From NCBI GenBank assembly GCA_963693085.1, contig OY856409.1:302016058-302080057 (forward strand): a stretch of 64,000 nucleotides of DNA, read 5' to 3'. Source of the DNA: Alisma plantago-aquatica. Its lineage: Eukaryota > Streptophyta > Magnoliopsida > Alismatales > Alismataceae. Position numbers and translations under genes: made by a program. Under the pieces are notes generated by a model, which was not told the origin of the DNA, did no database searches, and saw only the letters and a list, made by a program, of their open reading frames with translations. Of this stretch, positions 1 to 12,214 are shown in pieces (positions within the stretch are counted from its first letter, which is position 1; each line of letters begins with the position of its first letter).

Positions 1-510
1 AATAACCTATTCATACCATTTTTATATTTTTTTGTTAAAAATATATCAATATTAGTCTTGTTGGATTGTATTTTCTATAACGAATCTAATAGTTTTTGTT
101 TCGTCGAAAAATTCATCACGTTTCAAAAGTTATAAGCAAAACAAATTTATTTACATATTACACAACCTCTACCGACCCCATCTAATTAAAATCCGCTACG
201 TCATCACCCCAAATCAACCTCTCCCCCAACAATATCATTCCTCTCCCGCGCGTAAGGTGCGCTTGACTTCAGCGCGTGTGAATTCATTTTTCATAACGAA
301 TTCAATGGTTTTTGTTTCGTCGAAAAGTCCATCACAGTTCAAAGTTATAAGCAAAACAAATTTATTATTACACAACTTCTACCAACCCATCCAATTAAAA
401 CTCACCACGTCGTAACCCAAATCAACCTCTCCCCAATAATACCACTCATCTCCGATGCGTAAGCTGCGCTTGACTACAACACGTGTGACAGAAACAATTT
501 CGAAAATAAC
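1..510. repeat. Two direct copies of a foldback-element arm
   Basis: Two tandem copies of one module (about 1-284 and 285-495). Each runs from CATAACGAAT-type sequence, through a run containing GTTTCGTCGAAAA and AAGTTATAAGCAAAACAAAT, to a block with AATCAACCTCTCCCC and GCGCTTGACT. The same module occurs at about 43,720-44,000 and, inverted, at about 42,660-42,905, where it forms the arms of a complete element with target duplications. This is therefore a partial or rearranged member of that non-autonomous family, cut by the window edge. No coding potential is seen. Confidence 0.7.
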
Positions 511-1069
511 TAGTATGCACGGGTCAGAATAATATCAAGCATCTCCACATGTAATAAATCTAAGTAACCGTGCTGTTACCAGCTCGTGATTGGACTGTTG
601 AGGGTATGCCTGACCTGCGGCGGTGATATTTCATTCTACAGGGGGACTTTAATAGCAGCAAGGAATATGCTATGTGGATTAAAAACCACAAACAAGTCCT
701 TACGGCCTAGTTTGCCCGCCAGCTTCACGGTAGTGGATGCAGATTTAAACGGCCGCAAGAGAGGAGGAGTATCTAAGAATGCAGGTGCGGGCAGAAGGAG
801 GACGAACCCGAGAGGAATTCCTGACAGCTGTAGGTGCTTAAATTTTTTTGACGTGATTAGTAAATTCCGTACTTTCTGAATGGGCAAGTTTGCTTTACCG
901 GATTGAATTGGATTCCCGAAAATACTGAATTTATATGATCCCGGTTGAATTAAGTGCATATTTCGAAAAATGCAGAAATGTAAAATTTTGCATTTGGCAT
1001 ACATAGATGTCCATTTCACATAAGTGAGACAGGCGTCTCACAACCCAGGTCAGGAAGAATTCCAACAAT
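511..1069. other. Intergenic stretch, no gene recognised
   Basis: Open frames on both strands here (about 586-879 plus, 636-1019 minus) overlap each other and show no recognisable domain. I see no RNA gene or mobile-element end. Confidence 0.5.
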
Positions 1070-2244
1070 TGTATAATACAATCAGTCTGACACTCCAAAT
1101 AGCAGTCTCAACATTGGAACCGATCATCTGGCAGACTAGTCAGTTGATTCGTTGCATGAATTGGAATATCTAAACATTTTAGTAATCAATTAAATTATCA
1201 TTCAAAATCAAACTCCTCTTTTAGATGAGTTCTTATGTGTGTGACCATATAGGTCCCATATCACGTTGGCAGTGAATGTCCATAACTAGCTTATGACATC
1301 ACAAGCAATGACCAGTGCCTAGTCGCACATCATTTCTATCCAAGTGAATGGAAAGTTGGGGAGAAACTTCAACCTACAATTCGTGTATGGTGTTATAGTG
1401 TTTGTATAGTTCCTTTGTCACTGATATCCAGATTTAAATAAAGGCATGGAGAAGTCATCCTCATTATTATTCAATCTTTTTCTTGAACCACAACAGACTG
1501 CATGAGATATATGTGAGCTCAATATCACATATTGGCTCACATGTGTATGGCCATAATTTTCTCAGTCTCCCTAATCAAGAGGCTTTGGATATCATACTCC
1601 TTTCAAAGGGACAAATCTCATATCTATCACTTACAATCAATCCCCATGTGTCAAAGTCACCCAATCATCACTGTTATAATAACCCATGCTTCAAGACTAC
1701 GTTTGATGATGTCAAAGTGCACCCGATGACATGTGATGAGTGCAGTTATTTTAGGTCTAAGAACCACAACCACCACCATCACTGTGAGAGCTGACTATGA
1801 CTTCCATGATGATGGCTTCCATGTGTCATCTCATGGTGGGTCTGTCTGATATAATGTTCTCTAACATGTATCTATCTACTTGGTTTGATATTTCCATGTC
1901 ATGACTAATTAGATTTAGTCATCAACCAACTCACACTATCATCTCATGTGTCATTGTTGTCTATCAACCTTCCACAATAACAATCGATTAGGGGCATAAT
2001 GAGAATATTTATATGTACTCTTAACATATGTATGATTTCATCCACAAGGATAGTAACTTGACAACATACGTCATTGAGTAATACACTTTTCTAGACATTC
2101 ACTATGTATCCTCATCATCTCACAACTGAGTGATATAGATGAATTAGAAGCTTGCCTTTATTATTATTATCAATTATCAAATCGTGCATTTAATGCCTCA
2201 TCCCAATCATCATATGATTAGCTCTTTGGGCATACATACCAACA
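1070..2244 (-). repeat. Truncated Ty1-copia LTR (Tork-like family)
   Basis: From about 1,140 this follows the inner half of the LTRs at 27,881-30,080 and 34,700-36,876. Shared landmarks in order are the CACGTTGGCAGTGAA block, the TTTGTCACTGATATCC block, GGGTCTGTCTG, a TTTGATAT block and the terminal GGGCATACATACCAACA ending at 2,244. The outer half (with the palindrome island) is missing, so it is an LTR fragment rather than an intact solo LTR. Homology at 1,070-1,140 is weak. Orientation follows the intact element, whose coding strand is minus. Histidine-rich open frames here (1,483-1,794) are non-coding LTR sequence. Confidence 0.8.
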
Positions 2245-3639
2245 GAATTATCACTAGGGTTATGCTTGATATTCCAATTCCTAGGTTCATCAATCTAAAG
2301 ACTCGGAACCTTAACTCATATTAAGTGTATCCATTATCATTAAAACTACCACATTCCTGTGTTATGAACATTTATATTAGATTATGTGCATTAACTTAGC
2401 AAGTTATGATATGTAATCTCTAAATTATCATATGTATGGTTAACCACTTTAGAGGCACTAATTACCATTATCATTATCATGGCCATCTTGATTCCTCATA
2501 TTATTCAATAATATTAGGTAAAAACATAAAAGAGGGGTTTTTAACATATTCAACATGTTAATATACATGATCTAGGGCTTCCATGCACTAATCACCACTT
2601 AAACCCTTCTTTGCACTACTTTTTAGAAATGAAGCATTATCAAGTCTCAATTATATTTTATCAGTATCCCTCTTGTTCTACTAATAATTTTTCATATATA
2701 ACTTGCCCTGATCCAATCATCCTCGCAATTACTACCAAATTTGCAAAATTAACCTTATTGAGCCAATAGAGAGTTGACACATCAGCACTTACTTGTTTTC
2801 CCTTTTCTTTTAGTTGGTCTGGCCAGGTTGGTGAAAAATGCATGCGCCCCTACTTCTTGAGCATACACACATGGGTATATGAGTCATTTGACTATGTCCC
2901 CATCCCTTTTCTTGCGCTAGGGCGCTCCAAACACTTCGACATTAGGGGTTTCTCACATGAGTCTGCACGACTTGGACACCAGCCTACTATGCCTCTCGCC
3001 ACCACCTCCAACACCCTCTCAGTGTGGCTGACAGTTTTGCCCATCACAGTTCTCCTCTTGCCACTACAGCATCTCTCAATCACCAGGAAAGCTCCCGCCA
3101 CTATGAAAGTATAGACCGACTTACGTATGCAAGTTGTTGTGCCTGGACTCGACCTCCTTGTTCTCCGTTGAACAACCAGCAACTAGGGTTGTACGTACCA
3201 CCTGGTCCAACCTCCTCCTTGCTTACCAGAAAGGCATTGTGAGTGAGTGCTTCAGCCATCACCACCAGACCCTTCATCTACTCACCAGTGCAGTTCCTTC
3301 CTCACCGTATGAAGAAGCTTCCTAGAAGGTTTGTGGTCGTATAGCTACTAAACGGCTCTTTGTAGACACGACCCCCAGATTTGTTGGCCCCTCTTTTCCC
3401 TGGTGACCTCTAATGTTGTCGGTAGGTCAAACTTCCTCTGTGAGTGTCAGTGTGCACCAGGGCTAAAGTGGCACCTGACCCCAACCATCGTAGGGGCATT
3501 CCCAGATATGTCGCCCACCAGTGATCTACAATGTAGAACCAAACCAGGATTCGGCAACGTGAGATGGACATGGAAGGTAGAGCCTCAACCTCGATCTTGT
3601 CTGGAATATGTGAATAATGGACAGATACATGGGAACTAC

Positions 3640-3647
<8 letters not shown>
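2245..3647. other. Intergenic; GC-richer block at 2,840-3,640 unidentified
   Basis: AT-rich to about 2,820, then an 800-bp block with clearly higher GC and several overlapping open frames on both strands (2,842-3,114; 2,892-3,182; 3,403-3,705). No frame has a recognisable domain and none dominates, so I do not call a gene. The composition shift suggests inserted repeat or decayed gene material. Confidence 0.4.

Positions 3648-3648
<1 letters not shown>

Positions 3649-3704
<56 letters not shown>
3649..3704. repeat. (TA)n microsatellite with TGTATA interruptions
   Basis: A (TC)n start passes into about 56 bp of alternating TA, broken by three TGTA units. Confidence 0.95.
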
Positions 3705-4601
3705 ATGTGTTAAGGAAGCCATCTGCTGGTCTTGTCCCTTCAAGACTTGTTTCTTTCCTACATTGAATACTTTTTTTCTGATTCTATTGTTTCCTTATGT
3801 ACACAAATAGTTAGCTTGTCCATAATATTCCATTACGATCTTTCTTTCTCACGCTCATGGAAAGTTTTATGGATAAAACATGTATGGTTGTCAAAAGGTA
3901 AGTATTCAATAAATTCTCAGTATAGGGACACATATCTTCCTAATTATATGTCCACTTTTATTGGTACCACACCAAAATCCATAAAGGACAGCATATACTT
4001 ATATGGAGCATTTTGAATAATTGATCATTGAACTGTTTCTCAACACCATATGACTTGGAATCTAGATTGTTCCTTTTCTTTCTTTTTAATATATTCCTTA
4101 AATTAAATACATGAACCAATTAATGTTATCCCAATGTAAATCTAATATATGGGGTTTTACTGGAATATCAAAACATCAAAGCGTGCTCCTTTTAAACATC
4201 ATTTAAAGCAATACCAATATCCCATGGTATACCCTTTTCCTGCCAATTTTTAGAATTCTCTTCTTTCCATTATTATTTTTAAATATACAACGATTGAATC
4301 GAGATAATTTTATTTGGTGAATCAATATCATGTTACCACTCTTGGTGAGATAACTACTCATTTTATTATCCAAAACACCATGTATTTTATTTTCCCGTGG
4401 AAACTTGACCACTATTTCATTTTTCATATCAAAAGCTATTATTATTTATGCATGTATGAATGCTTTTTATTTTACTTGTACCACAAGAACCCATTCCACA
4501 ATCGTTTTTAACATTAATATTCCAACAATAATACCATTGGTGAATTTTCAAATCAATTCATTTATATAATTTAATATTACCAAAATTACGAATATAACAT
4601 T
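3705..4601. other. AT-rich stretch, possible remnant gypsy LTR
   Basis: No gene is visible. It lies directly left of a minus-strand gypsy 3'-end signature, so by position it may be decayed LTR, but no second copy is present to prove it. Confidence 0.3.
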
Positions 4602-4640
4602 CACACCTCCTTAAAAGGAATTTTCTCCCCAACATTCAAA
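4602..4640 (-). other. Ty3-gypsy 3'-end / polypurine tract signature
   Basis: The minus strand reads GGGGAGAAAATTCC then TTTTAAGGAGGTGTGAATG. A GGGGA(C/G)(A/G)AAAT run followed by TTTTAAGG and a purine tract is typical of the end of plant Ty3-gypsy pol just before the 3' LTR. The same signature occurs at 25,959-25,998, 27,310-27,346 and near 63,880. Here it marks a decayed element end. Confidence 0.5.
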
Positions 4641-4794
4641 CTTAATAAGATTAGGTGTATGATAACTCAACTTAAGTTCACAACTTAGGATCAGGAACCT
4701 TACTTAGATTATCTTTGATCACTTTTATTTATATGAAAATTCATCATATTATGACTAAGTTTGATACTTGAATTCAATTCAGGATATTTCCACA

Positions 4795-5220
4795 TTCCCA
4801 TTCCACGATGATTACTATCACTATGAGTGTTGATTCTGACTACCATTCTATATTTCCATATATTACTCTCAAGATGGGTCTGTCTGGTACCTTGTTCTCT
4901 AATGAAGTACCTATGTGCTTGGTTTGATATCACATATCATGACTAATGAGATTATGTCATCAACCAGCACACATTCTAGTCTTACATATTATTTTTGTCT
5001 ATTATGCGTACACAGTAACATCTGACCAAGGACATAACAAGAATGCATATACTCTTATCATATACATAATCTCATTGTAGAAAATTATTACCTTACATCA
5101 TTATCTAACTAAATAATATAATAAAAAGAATTTTCTTTTATTATTATTATCAAATCAGTTACATCATGCCACATTACAATCATCACATGATTGTCTCTCT
5201 AGGCATACATACCGAAAACA
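4795..5220 (-). repeat. Terminal fragment of a Tork-like LTR
   Basis: A diverged copy of the last 420 bp or so of the LTR at 34,700-36,876. It contains GGGTCTGTCTGGTAC, CTATGTGCTTGGTTTGATAT, GACTAATGAGATTATGTCATC and the terminal GGCATACATACC before 5,220. This is the fourth copy of the family in the window. It is older by eye than the others and has no partner. Confidence 0.75.
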
Positions 5221-7376
5221 TCATCCAACAACACTACCCAAACTTGTATGATGTAGAAGAGGGTCGTGGTGACTAGAGTGCTTATACTTGGTCAACTTGG
5301 CCAGGACAACAACAAGGGTCCTTTGACCCCAACACCTCATAGTGAGCATCCCATTTGTGCCTTGCATAAGCTTATTTATGTAGTGTAGACACAATTTTGA
5401 ATAAGCTTGGGTAGTTCTAACGTGGACTTCCTTCTTATTTATCTTTTGTATCATTTCTTTTTATATCTTGCCTTGCTCATGCATCACATATATCTTCGTA
5501 TTTCATGTATGTATCTCGTATTTGAATATTGTCATCATTCTTATTCTTTGTTTTTGAATGTAGTTAAAGCACATTTGTTTCTATTTTTTTATATTTGCAA
5601 TCATATTGTATTTGAATGTCATAATTTTGGAAATTTTAGAGATTTTCATATAAAACAAATATGAATAAATGGCTAAATTGGTCCATTGTCTTAAACCACT
5701 ACCTATGTCATCGAATTTTTTTTATCTTTTTGCTGATATAATGATGACAATAAGAATTATACACTTCCAATAGTTTGCAATTAAACTTGTTAGTTTAAAT
5801 TGATGCAGTATTACAATTAATTCAATTATCAATAGTTAAATTGACTATTTATGTTTAAAATTAATCTAATCATCGATTTTTATATGAAATAAGGAACTAT
5901 CTTTCCCCTTTTCATCTTGAATCTACCAGTCTAGAGTTTGCTATTACAAGAACCCAAGGACGAATCTATTTAGGAAAACTCATTTTTAGCATCAACCACA
6001 ACTTTTTTTATTAAGTGGTGAAGGGGGTATAAGCTCCCCACTTATCATGCCAATCTATCTTAAAATACCAATATGTTCGCGATGGTTGGATGATTTGTCA
6101 AAATTTTAGCTAAAATTTTAAATGTCTAAAACCTATAACAAAGGCAATAACATCACACTTTGTATGTTAACATAATTTGAATTATTAATCTATTCTTTGT
6201 TTGGGTTCCTTAATCTTAATTATTAAAAAGATAAACAATGTGCCTCATGTCTGAAATGCAAAGGTTCATTCATTTGGAAATAAAGGGTGAAGTTGTATTT
6301 AAATGAGGAGTACCTATGTGGGGTTGAATCATTGATTTTGTTTTCTAGAGGTAAATATCAAAGAGTGAGAGATTCCCAATAACATGGATTAACTTTTTTG
6401 TGTATCTCACTTGAAAAGAACCACACCTTTAGTAACATGATTTGTCATTCATATCAGTAAGACATTGAACATAACAAAAAATATAGTTGATACTAGTTCT
6501 ATTTCATCCTTGTGAATGCATGCACTTTTCATTAAAACTTAATTTGGATCTTAATTCTTGAACAAGGGTTGTAGATTAAGCTTGGGGTGTTTTGTTCATA
6601 TTTCTTTTAACACCCTAATTCTTTGGGTTTATCGGTCCAAATTTTTATACTTTGGCTACATATCATGCTTGCAATAGAATCATTAGTGTATTTAGTTGTT
6701 TAGTTGTCATCTAGACTAATCAAAGGCTTTTTTAATGCTAAAATCACAAAGCTTGGTTCTTATGAAGACAAAACTACATTTTATCACTAACATATAGGAT
6801 TGAAGTAGTCCAACTCATCTTTTCTATAGAAGGACAATGTGTGTAGGATTTAACAAATAAATTATCCACCTCCCGATCTTCACCTAAGTTTCCTAGCACA
6901 TGACATGGTGTTCCTCATGCAGTTCAAGACATGGTCAACCTCACTGATTGTAGTCTACCTCAATATCAACAAATCATGATGTGCTCCACCCAACCATGGT
7001 ATGCCTCATGTTGGGGAAACTCAACCAAGTCGATCATGCAACCACACAAGTGCCCATATAATGACACATCATGAAATATCATCAACAACTATTCAACATA
7101 ACCCTCAACATGTTGTGCTAAATTTTATAAATACCGACTCTTGGAAACTATTGAGAGATATGTCATGTCCCATCTCAGGCATGTCGTGTATTTATAGTTT
7201 TTGGAAAAGTGTAAAGTTTAAGAGAGTGGGTGGGACAAGATATCTCTCATTTGGTATTTGTTTTAAACTTTGAGAAATGAGAGAGAGGTGACCTAAAGGA
7301 TGATTCCACGAAATATGATGATGAAAGGAAAAAAGAAGAAGTCTAGGGAGGTAGATTTCCTTCTCGCCATGCTTGA
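5221..7376. other. AT-rich intergenic stretch, no gene recognised
   Basis: Short open frames at 5,221-5,454 (minus), 5,407-5,664 (plus) and 7,001-7,273 (plus) show no domains. I see no terminal repeats or RNA genes. Confidence 0.5.
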
Positions 7377-7800
7377 CACTACGAAAAATATGGTCTTTAA
7401 CTACAAAAAAAATTGTAGCGAAAACCCCAAAATTTGTAGCCAAAAGCTTTGGCTACAATTATCCTTACATTTATAATATATAGCTAATACCCGTGTAGCT
7501 AATTGTTTAGGCTACATTTTTTAAATTTGTAGTTAGTTATTCCTCTGGCTACAAATTCATATGTAACCCTAATTGTAGGTAAAAAATTTCTTTACACATA
7601 AACATGTAGTTTCAATTGTAGCCAAATATATGACTACAATTCAATTTGTACCTATGATATGTAGGGAGAGATGACATTGGTTACAATTTGTATTTGTAGT
7701 TCATGTATAGCAAAAATTAGCAGTTTCTATACATGTAATTATAGCTAGTGTGTAGTGAAAGACATCATGTACTATACATACATATGTAGTTAGAGACATT
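7377..7800. repeat. CACTA left terminal and subterminal repeat region
   Basis: CACTACGAAAAA is followed by about a dozen copies, in both orientations, of a short motif of the type TTTGTAGC / GGCTACAA / TGTAGTTA. In this superfamily such arrays bind the element-encoded protein that aligns the two ends. That role here is inferred from position. Confidence 0.75.
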
Positions 7801-8076
7801 ATGTATCCAGTCAGTCGCTTGCCAATATAGAGGGGTTTTCAATAAGAAAAAAGATGAATGTTAATCAAGATCGAGTTGTGCTTACAATGTCAACAATGAT
7901 ACTTTTATTTATATTTGAACAATGAGTACACATGGGGAGGACATTAACCTGGCCCCTGTTTTACAATATGCATGGAAAAAAGACACATGCATACAATATC
8001 TTCTTCTGACTATATCTATCCACTGCAGACTACAAAGCACAATATAAAGAGGGCTAATCTCTCTTAGTTCCTTTAC

Positions 8077-8240
8077 CTAATTCACAATGAGTTCAACAAC
8101 CCTATGAATCTTAGCTTTAGTGGTGAATCTTCCAATCCCAAACAAGGTATGTGACATGTCCTCATCAACTCCCAGAGCTCTCAACACATAGGACTAAGCA
8201 TAAGAGTTGCAGCCTTTCCTGTTGGCAACATCATGTAGAG
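8077..8240 (-). pseudogene. NFS1 cysteine desulfurase C-terminal fragment
   Basis: A minus-strand frame reads [15 protein letters not shown], then [19 protein letters not shown] and a stop at 8,077-8,079. Plant mitochondrial cysteine desulfurase (NFS1/IscS family) has a near-identical stretch after its active-site Cys loop (SYVLRALG...FGIGRFT). Upstream, degraded bases resemble the loop coding for GSACTSASLEPSY, but indels and an in-frame TAG destroy it. The intact enzyme supplies sulfur for Fe-S cluster assembly in mitochondria. This piece lacks the PLP-binding core and cannot work. It lies inside the CACTA element and is best read as a captured exon. The family call is from recognition, not a search. 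Confidence 0.75.
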
Positions 8241-8315
8241 GTTCATGTATGTAGTTTTGGTTGGTGAATCCCCTGGATCATAACATATAGGCATTTCTTC
8301 TCATAATCCATACAT

Positions 8316-8395
8316 TATATACTTTTGTATGTTGTGGATCTCAAGCGCCATCAAGTTGATAGTAGCATCCACTTTGTGCAAACCACCATGGATAC
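8316..8395 (-). pseudogene. Exon-like fragment with splice acceptor, unidentified
   Basis: On the minus strand a pyrimidine-rich tract ending TTTCTTTGTAG precedes an open frame containing GGLHKVDATINLMALEIHN. It lies just upstream of the NFS1 piece on the same strand but does not match NFS1 as I know it. It could be another captured exon or chance. Confidence 0.35.
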
Positions 8396-8834
8396 CTACA
8401 AAGAAATATACAAGTTTTGAGATATAGCTCATGAAAGAAATAAGAAAACATAGTTTCTCCTACTCATAAATTACCTATTACATAAGCCATCTTCTCCCAA
8501 TGAATGAGAAGTATGAAGTGAATGAGAAGTATCTATGGGCTTCATGCCTTCAGTTTTCTACAATTCAATATATAGTCTAGTTGCCTTGACGAAATTTGTG
8601 AACTGCAAGAATTTAAATGGATACTAACTGGTCAGTAAAAGAAGATATGAATCGAATCAAGTAAATCCTTCAAATCGAAAGATAAGAGTCTTCAAATTGC
8701 TTCTTTACAGATGGAGGATGATATTTGTAGTGCTTTGCATAAATCGTAATCATACTAAATTACAATAATTAGCATAATATAAACAAATAACTAACAATAA
8801 CTTTAGAAAATGACCCAGAATGACAGCAGGCCCA

Positions 8835-9020
8835 TGCTAGCCAGCACGCCCGTGGTAGCCAGAGCCCAACACGGCCGTGCTAGCCAGCACGCCCATGGTA
8901 GCCAGAGCCCAGCACGGCCGTGCTAGCCAGCACGCCCGTGGTAGCCAGAGCCCAGCACGCCACCACACCCGTGCTATCCACTGCCCACCATGGCCGTGCA
9001 GCCCAGCACGACCGTGCTAC
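8835..9020. repeat. 43-bp GC-rich minisatellite of palindromic units
   Basis: About three full tandem copies start at 8,835, 8,878 and 8,921 (period 43), then a degenerate tail to about 9,020. Each unit combines TGCTAGCCAGCACG, GTGGTAGCCAGAGCCC and the self-complementary GCACGGCCGTGC. The array is very GC-rich in AT-rich surroundings. The open frame across it (8,877-9,176) follows from the repeat. Confidence 0.9.
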
Positions 9021-9984
9021 ACACAATTTTACCTGTCACAAATTCAATTGGTTCAAAAGATGTACATGAATGGTTTTCAACCTGTAAATGAATGTAAGAA
9101 GGCTTGCTATGAAAGGGTAGTCAAGGATCATGTGTTGATATGTGAAAAAATAAGAAAGAGGAGAACGAGCATTTAGTGGTTTCAGGTACATTGAGATCAT
9201 GTGTTGATATGTGCATAAGTTAGAAGCAATTGTTTAAATAACTCTAATCCATGGATCTAACCATTTATAATAACAATCTAACAAAGAGTAGTGTGCTATG
9301 CAACACAATATGAAACATGTGCACCTCTGATAGGTAGTTTTTAGACTACACATGTTCACATTGCAATAGATGGGAGACTCTTATCCACCAAGACCTTAAA
9401 TAAAAAAATAGTCTTCAAACAAGTAGAAAGAATATAACAATATTTAAGAGTATGTCTTTTTGAAACAACCTTTAGCAAAGTTTTATCCACGAAGACCTGG
9501 AATTTCTAAAACACTAGTTTTATTGTGGTATAGTGTTGGATATACAGCTCATGAATTCATCCAAGGAGGAATTTGGAGAGGACATTCTTATCTAGAAAGG
9601 GAGTTGGAACGTAGATCTCAGTGTTAGATCATCTTACTCTATTTTGACAGAAGGAAGGGTTGTGGACTCGAATGGGAACTGAAATACCATAGGTAAACTC
9701 CAGGTGATGTTGATAATTAGGATGTTTATGTGGATTCTTCAACATGACAAAATCATGATGAACTCTTTAAGGTTCACAAGGGCAATGACACAAGGTGCAT
9801 AGGAGGAAACGTCCATGCATGCTATCAGGAACAAGGTGATCTTGATAAATAAATAAAAAATATGGAACTCTTACTGAGGACTCGTGCTCAACTCAAAGAC
9901 ATTGGGTTGTTGTTTCTTAAGGGGGAGAAGGTCAGAGTGGAAAGAAGGATGTGAAAGGGGAGACCTAGTATGGGCCACTAATGG

Positions 9985-10350
9985 ATCTGTTAGTTGTTAA
10001 TGTGGATATTGTGCTGAATATACAAACCAATTGATAGTGCTCTAGTGCCATTTTGAGGGATTGCTCATGGAGATGGGTCAAGGTTAGAGTGGTTGTGTAT
10101 TCAAGTACCAAATCCATTGGAAGGGGAGCTACATGCCTTTTTACAAGGATTGTGATTGGCTAACAGACTTAACATAAGCAAAGATTTGTTTATCTCAGAC
10201 TCAAGGACTCTGGTGGTGGAGTTTGCTAATCGAAGAGAGGTCTGTCATCCAAATACATGAAGGTATTTTCAGACTGAACTGGATAGTACTAATTGTTTGG
10301 GGACGGTTGTTTTAGTACATGTTTTAGCTCCAAGAGCAGGCTAACAAGAA
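9985..10350 (+). pseudogene. Decayed plant-type RNase H domain (LINE-like)
   Basis: Fragments in different frames line up with the RNase H domain common in plant LINEs and related orphan proteins. VNVD (first acidic residue) is followed by AILRDCSWRWVKV, then after a frameshift EGELHAFLQG with an in-frame stop, then LANRLNISKDLFISDSRTLV with the expected acidic Asp-Ser, then a decayed tail. The order and spacing of the acidic residues (D, E, D) fit the family. Stops and shifts make it non-functional. It lies inside the CACTA element, so it arrived by nested insertion or capture. Confidence 0.65.
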
Positions 10351-10449
10351 TGTCTAGGAAAGTAATCATTAGTAATATGCTTTTCCCAAGAAGATGTCCA
10401 TCCTTTTCTGGCTTACAAACGCATGAATCAACTCAATTATGCAGATCAA

Positions 10450-10587
10450 CAGGTAATATTTCTTTGGTTCTACACTGGGTTCACCTTGCAAGTAATACAT
10501 AGCTTCATCCCACTTTCCAATCAGCATGGACACCCACCCTTTCTTTGGTTCCATTATCAATGATAAACATGTGTACCTATTCATCAA
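10450..10587 (-). pseudogene. Possible oxysterol-binding-protein-like fragment
   Basis: The minus-strand frame contains KKGWVSMLIGKWDEAMYYLQ and GEPSVEPKKYY. The GKWDEAMYY core resembles a segment of plant oxysterol-binding-related proteins (ORPs), which move sterols and lipids between membranes. The match is short and from memory, so the name is tentative. If right, this is another host exon carried by the CACTA element. No catalytic or lipid-binding core is present. Confidence 0.35.
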
Positions 10588-10731
10588 GACCTTAAATAAA
10601 AAAATAGATGTTGGGCTACTTTGAAGGTTGGCTAAAGAAGGAACTGGAATGCCATTAGGTAAGTGAACACTAGTAGTGGTAGGTGCAGAAGTAACAACCG
10701 TTGCTTTGAAAGCTGCAACCAGTGCTGCAAT

Positions 10732-10983
10732 CTAAGCATGAACAGTAGCCTGAGACATAGCCCCTCTAGCCTTTCTTACCCATTCATCCTCCAAATCAGA
10801 ATCTGACTTGTCATATTTGAAGACATATTCTCTAGCCTGTGCTAACTTTGTCCATGAAGCGTATGTGTGCATTTGTAATTTGGAAAGATAGTTAATAGAA
10901 AAGATATCTACATATTCTATTATATTAGAAGTGGAAACCAAAATGTCCAATGAAACTGCTGCCAACTCACAATGACTTGTCAT
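10732..10983 (-). pseudogene. Unidentified 83-residue open frame in CACTA interior
   Basis: This starts MTSHCELAAVSLDI and includes YASWTKLAQAREYVFKY, an acidic KSDSDLEDEW patch and RKARGAMSQATVHA. After one stop the frame continues with an Ala/Thr-rich run. The composition looks more protein-like than the surrounding AT-rich DNA, but I do not recognise a family. It may be an accessory protein of the transposon or a captured host segment. Confidence 0.3.
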
Positions 10984-12214
10984 AACAACATAAGCAGCCT
11001 TAGCAAACCTGACAATATGTTAATGAAAAATGGATTTGTTAGTTAACTTTTATCAGAATTAGGAAATCTAATAATTTGTCAATGAAAATATAAATGCTTC
11101 TTCATGCACCAGTTGCTTACATAGATTGAATATTCATTCAATTTCCTCACTGTGGTCAATGACTACTAGCTAGATATTTGAAGCATTCTCATTTTCTTTA
11201 TCTCTTGATCATCCACATTCTATAAAATGGTCTGAGTAGGAAAAGAAGAGGCAAAGAGGTGCAACACTTGAGATAGGAAATGATGGATTCACAATATACA
11301 CGTAGCAGCAATTAATAGTGAAGTGATATCTGATGAAGATTTTTTTCCCAACAATCTATGTCAACCAACATGAGCATGAGTACAAATTCTACCTTCCATC
11401 ACATGTTTTGATTTACTATCATGATACTAATATATACCAGTAAAATCAGTAGATGTGGGGGCTAAATAAACCACTTAACTTCCAACAAATAACGTTATAA
11501 ACTGAGCACATCTTAAAGAAGCCTCCCAATATACATGATGGTAGTTCTATATATAATAGAAGTATTATTTGGGTGAGCCGACCTCGCTTTCCACTAGTTT
11601 CCTAATAAAAAAAACCTTCTGGGTTTGTCAATCTCTCTCCTGCTTCTTGCTTAATATGTATACTTAAGAGGGCATGTTCAAAACTGATCCAATAAAGCAG
11701 CTATTGGTCCACACAATATAATAATTGTCTTTTTTAGGCTAACTGAGTGGATCTAAGTAGATGATGACCTTGTTCAGTCCTTGTGTTCATTGTCTATCAC
11801 TATAGTTCTAAAATTTATATACAAAAAAAGATGTATGCGGGTTGGGTGTTTATCTTCTGAGATTTGTGTCATGATTACTGGTGATACCTCATATGTTTCT
11901 AGCCTAATTGATGTTTTGTTCTCATAGTCATTATTTCTGAATTAGTACGTCAGCCCGATACAATTGGAATGACAGTAGACAAAATTTCTATTGATTTTTA
12001 TTAGGCAACTAGATGGTACCTAAATTCTTTTCAATCTAAACAAGGAGTAAAATATATTCACCTAAGGTGTTTAAAAAATGATGTTTAGCGGTCAATACTT
12101 TAAAGTTAGATTCAAGGAAAAATCCTAGGTTGCTATGTTCAGAATAACACATGTAGAATAACATAGTGGGTTTAGAAAAAGGGATACTCTTAAAGTAGAC
12201 AGTAAAATACATAC

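Noticed and set aside
1483..1794. His-rich frame, also present at 29,395-29,643 and 36,146-36,328 in related form
   Set aside because: It is LTR sequence repeated in all copies of the copia family and changes frame between copies.
8835..9020. Regularly spaced repeats considered as a CRISPR-like array
   Set aside because: The units are contiguous tandem copies without unique spacers, in a plant genome.
8877..9176. 99-codon His/Ala/Pro-rich frame
   Set aside because: It starts inside the 43-bp minisatellite and runs into unrelated sequence.
10369..10587. Calling a functional lipid-transfer gene from GKWDEAMYY
   Set aside because: The similarity spans about 20-30 residues from memory and lies inside a transposon. 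Listed only as a tentative fragment.
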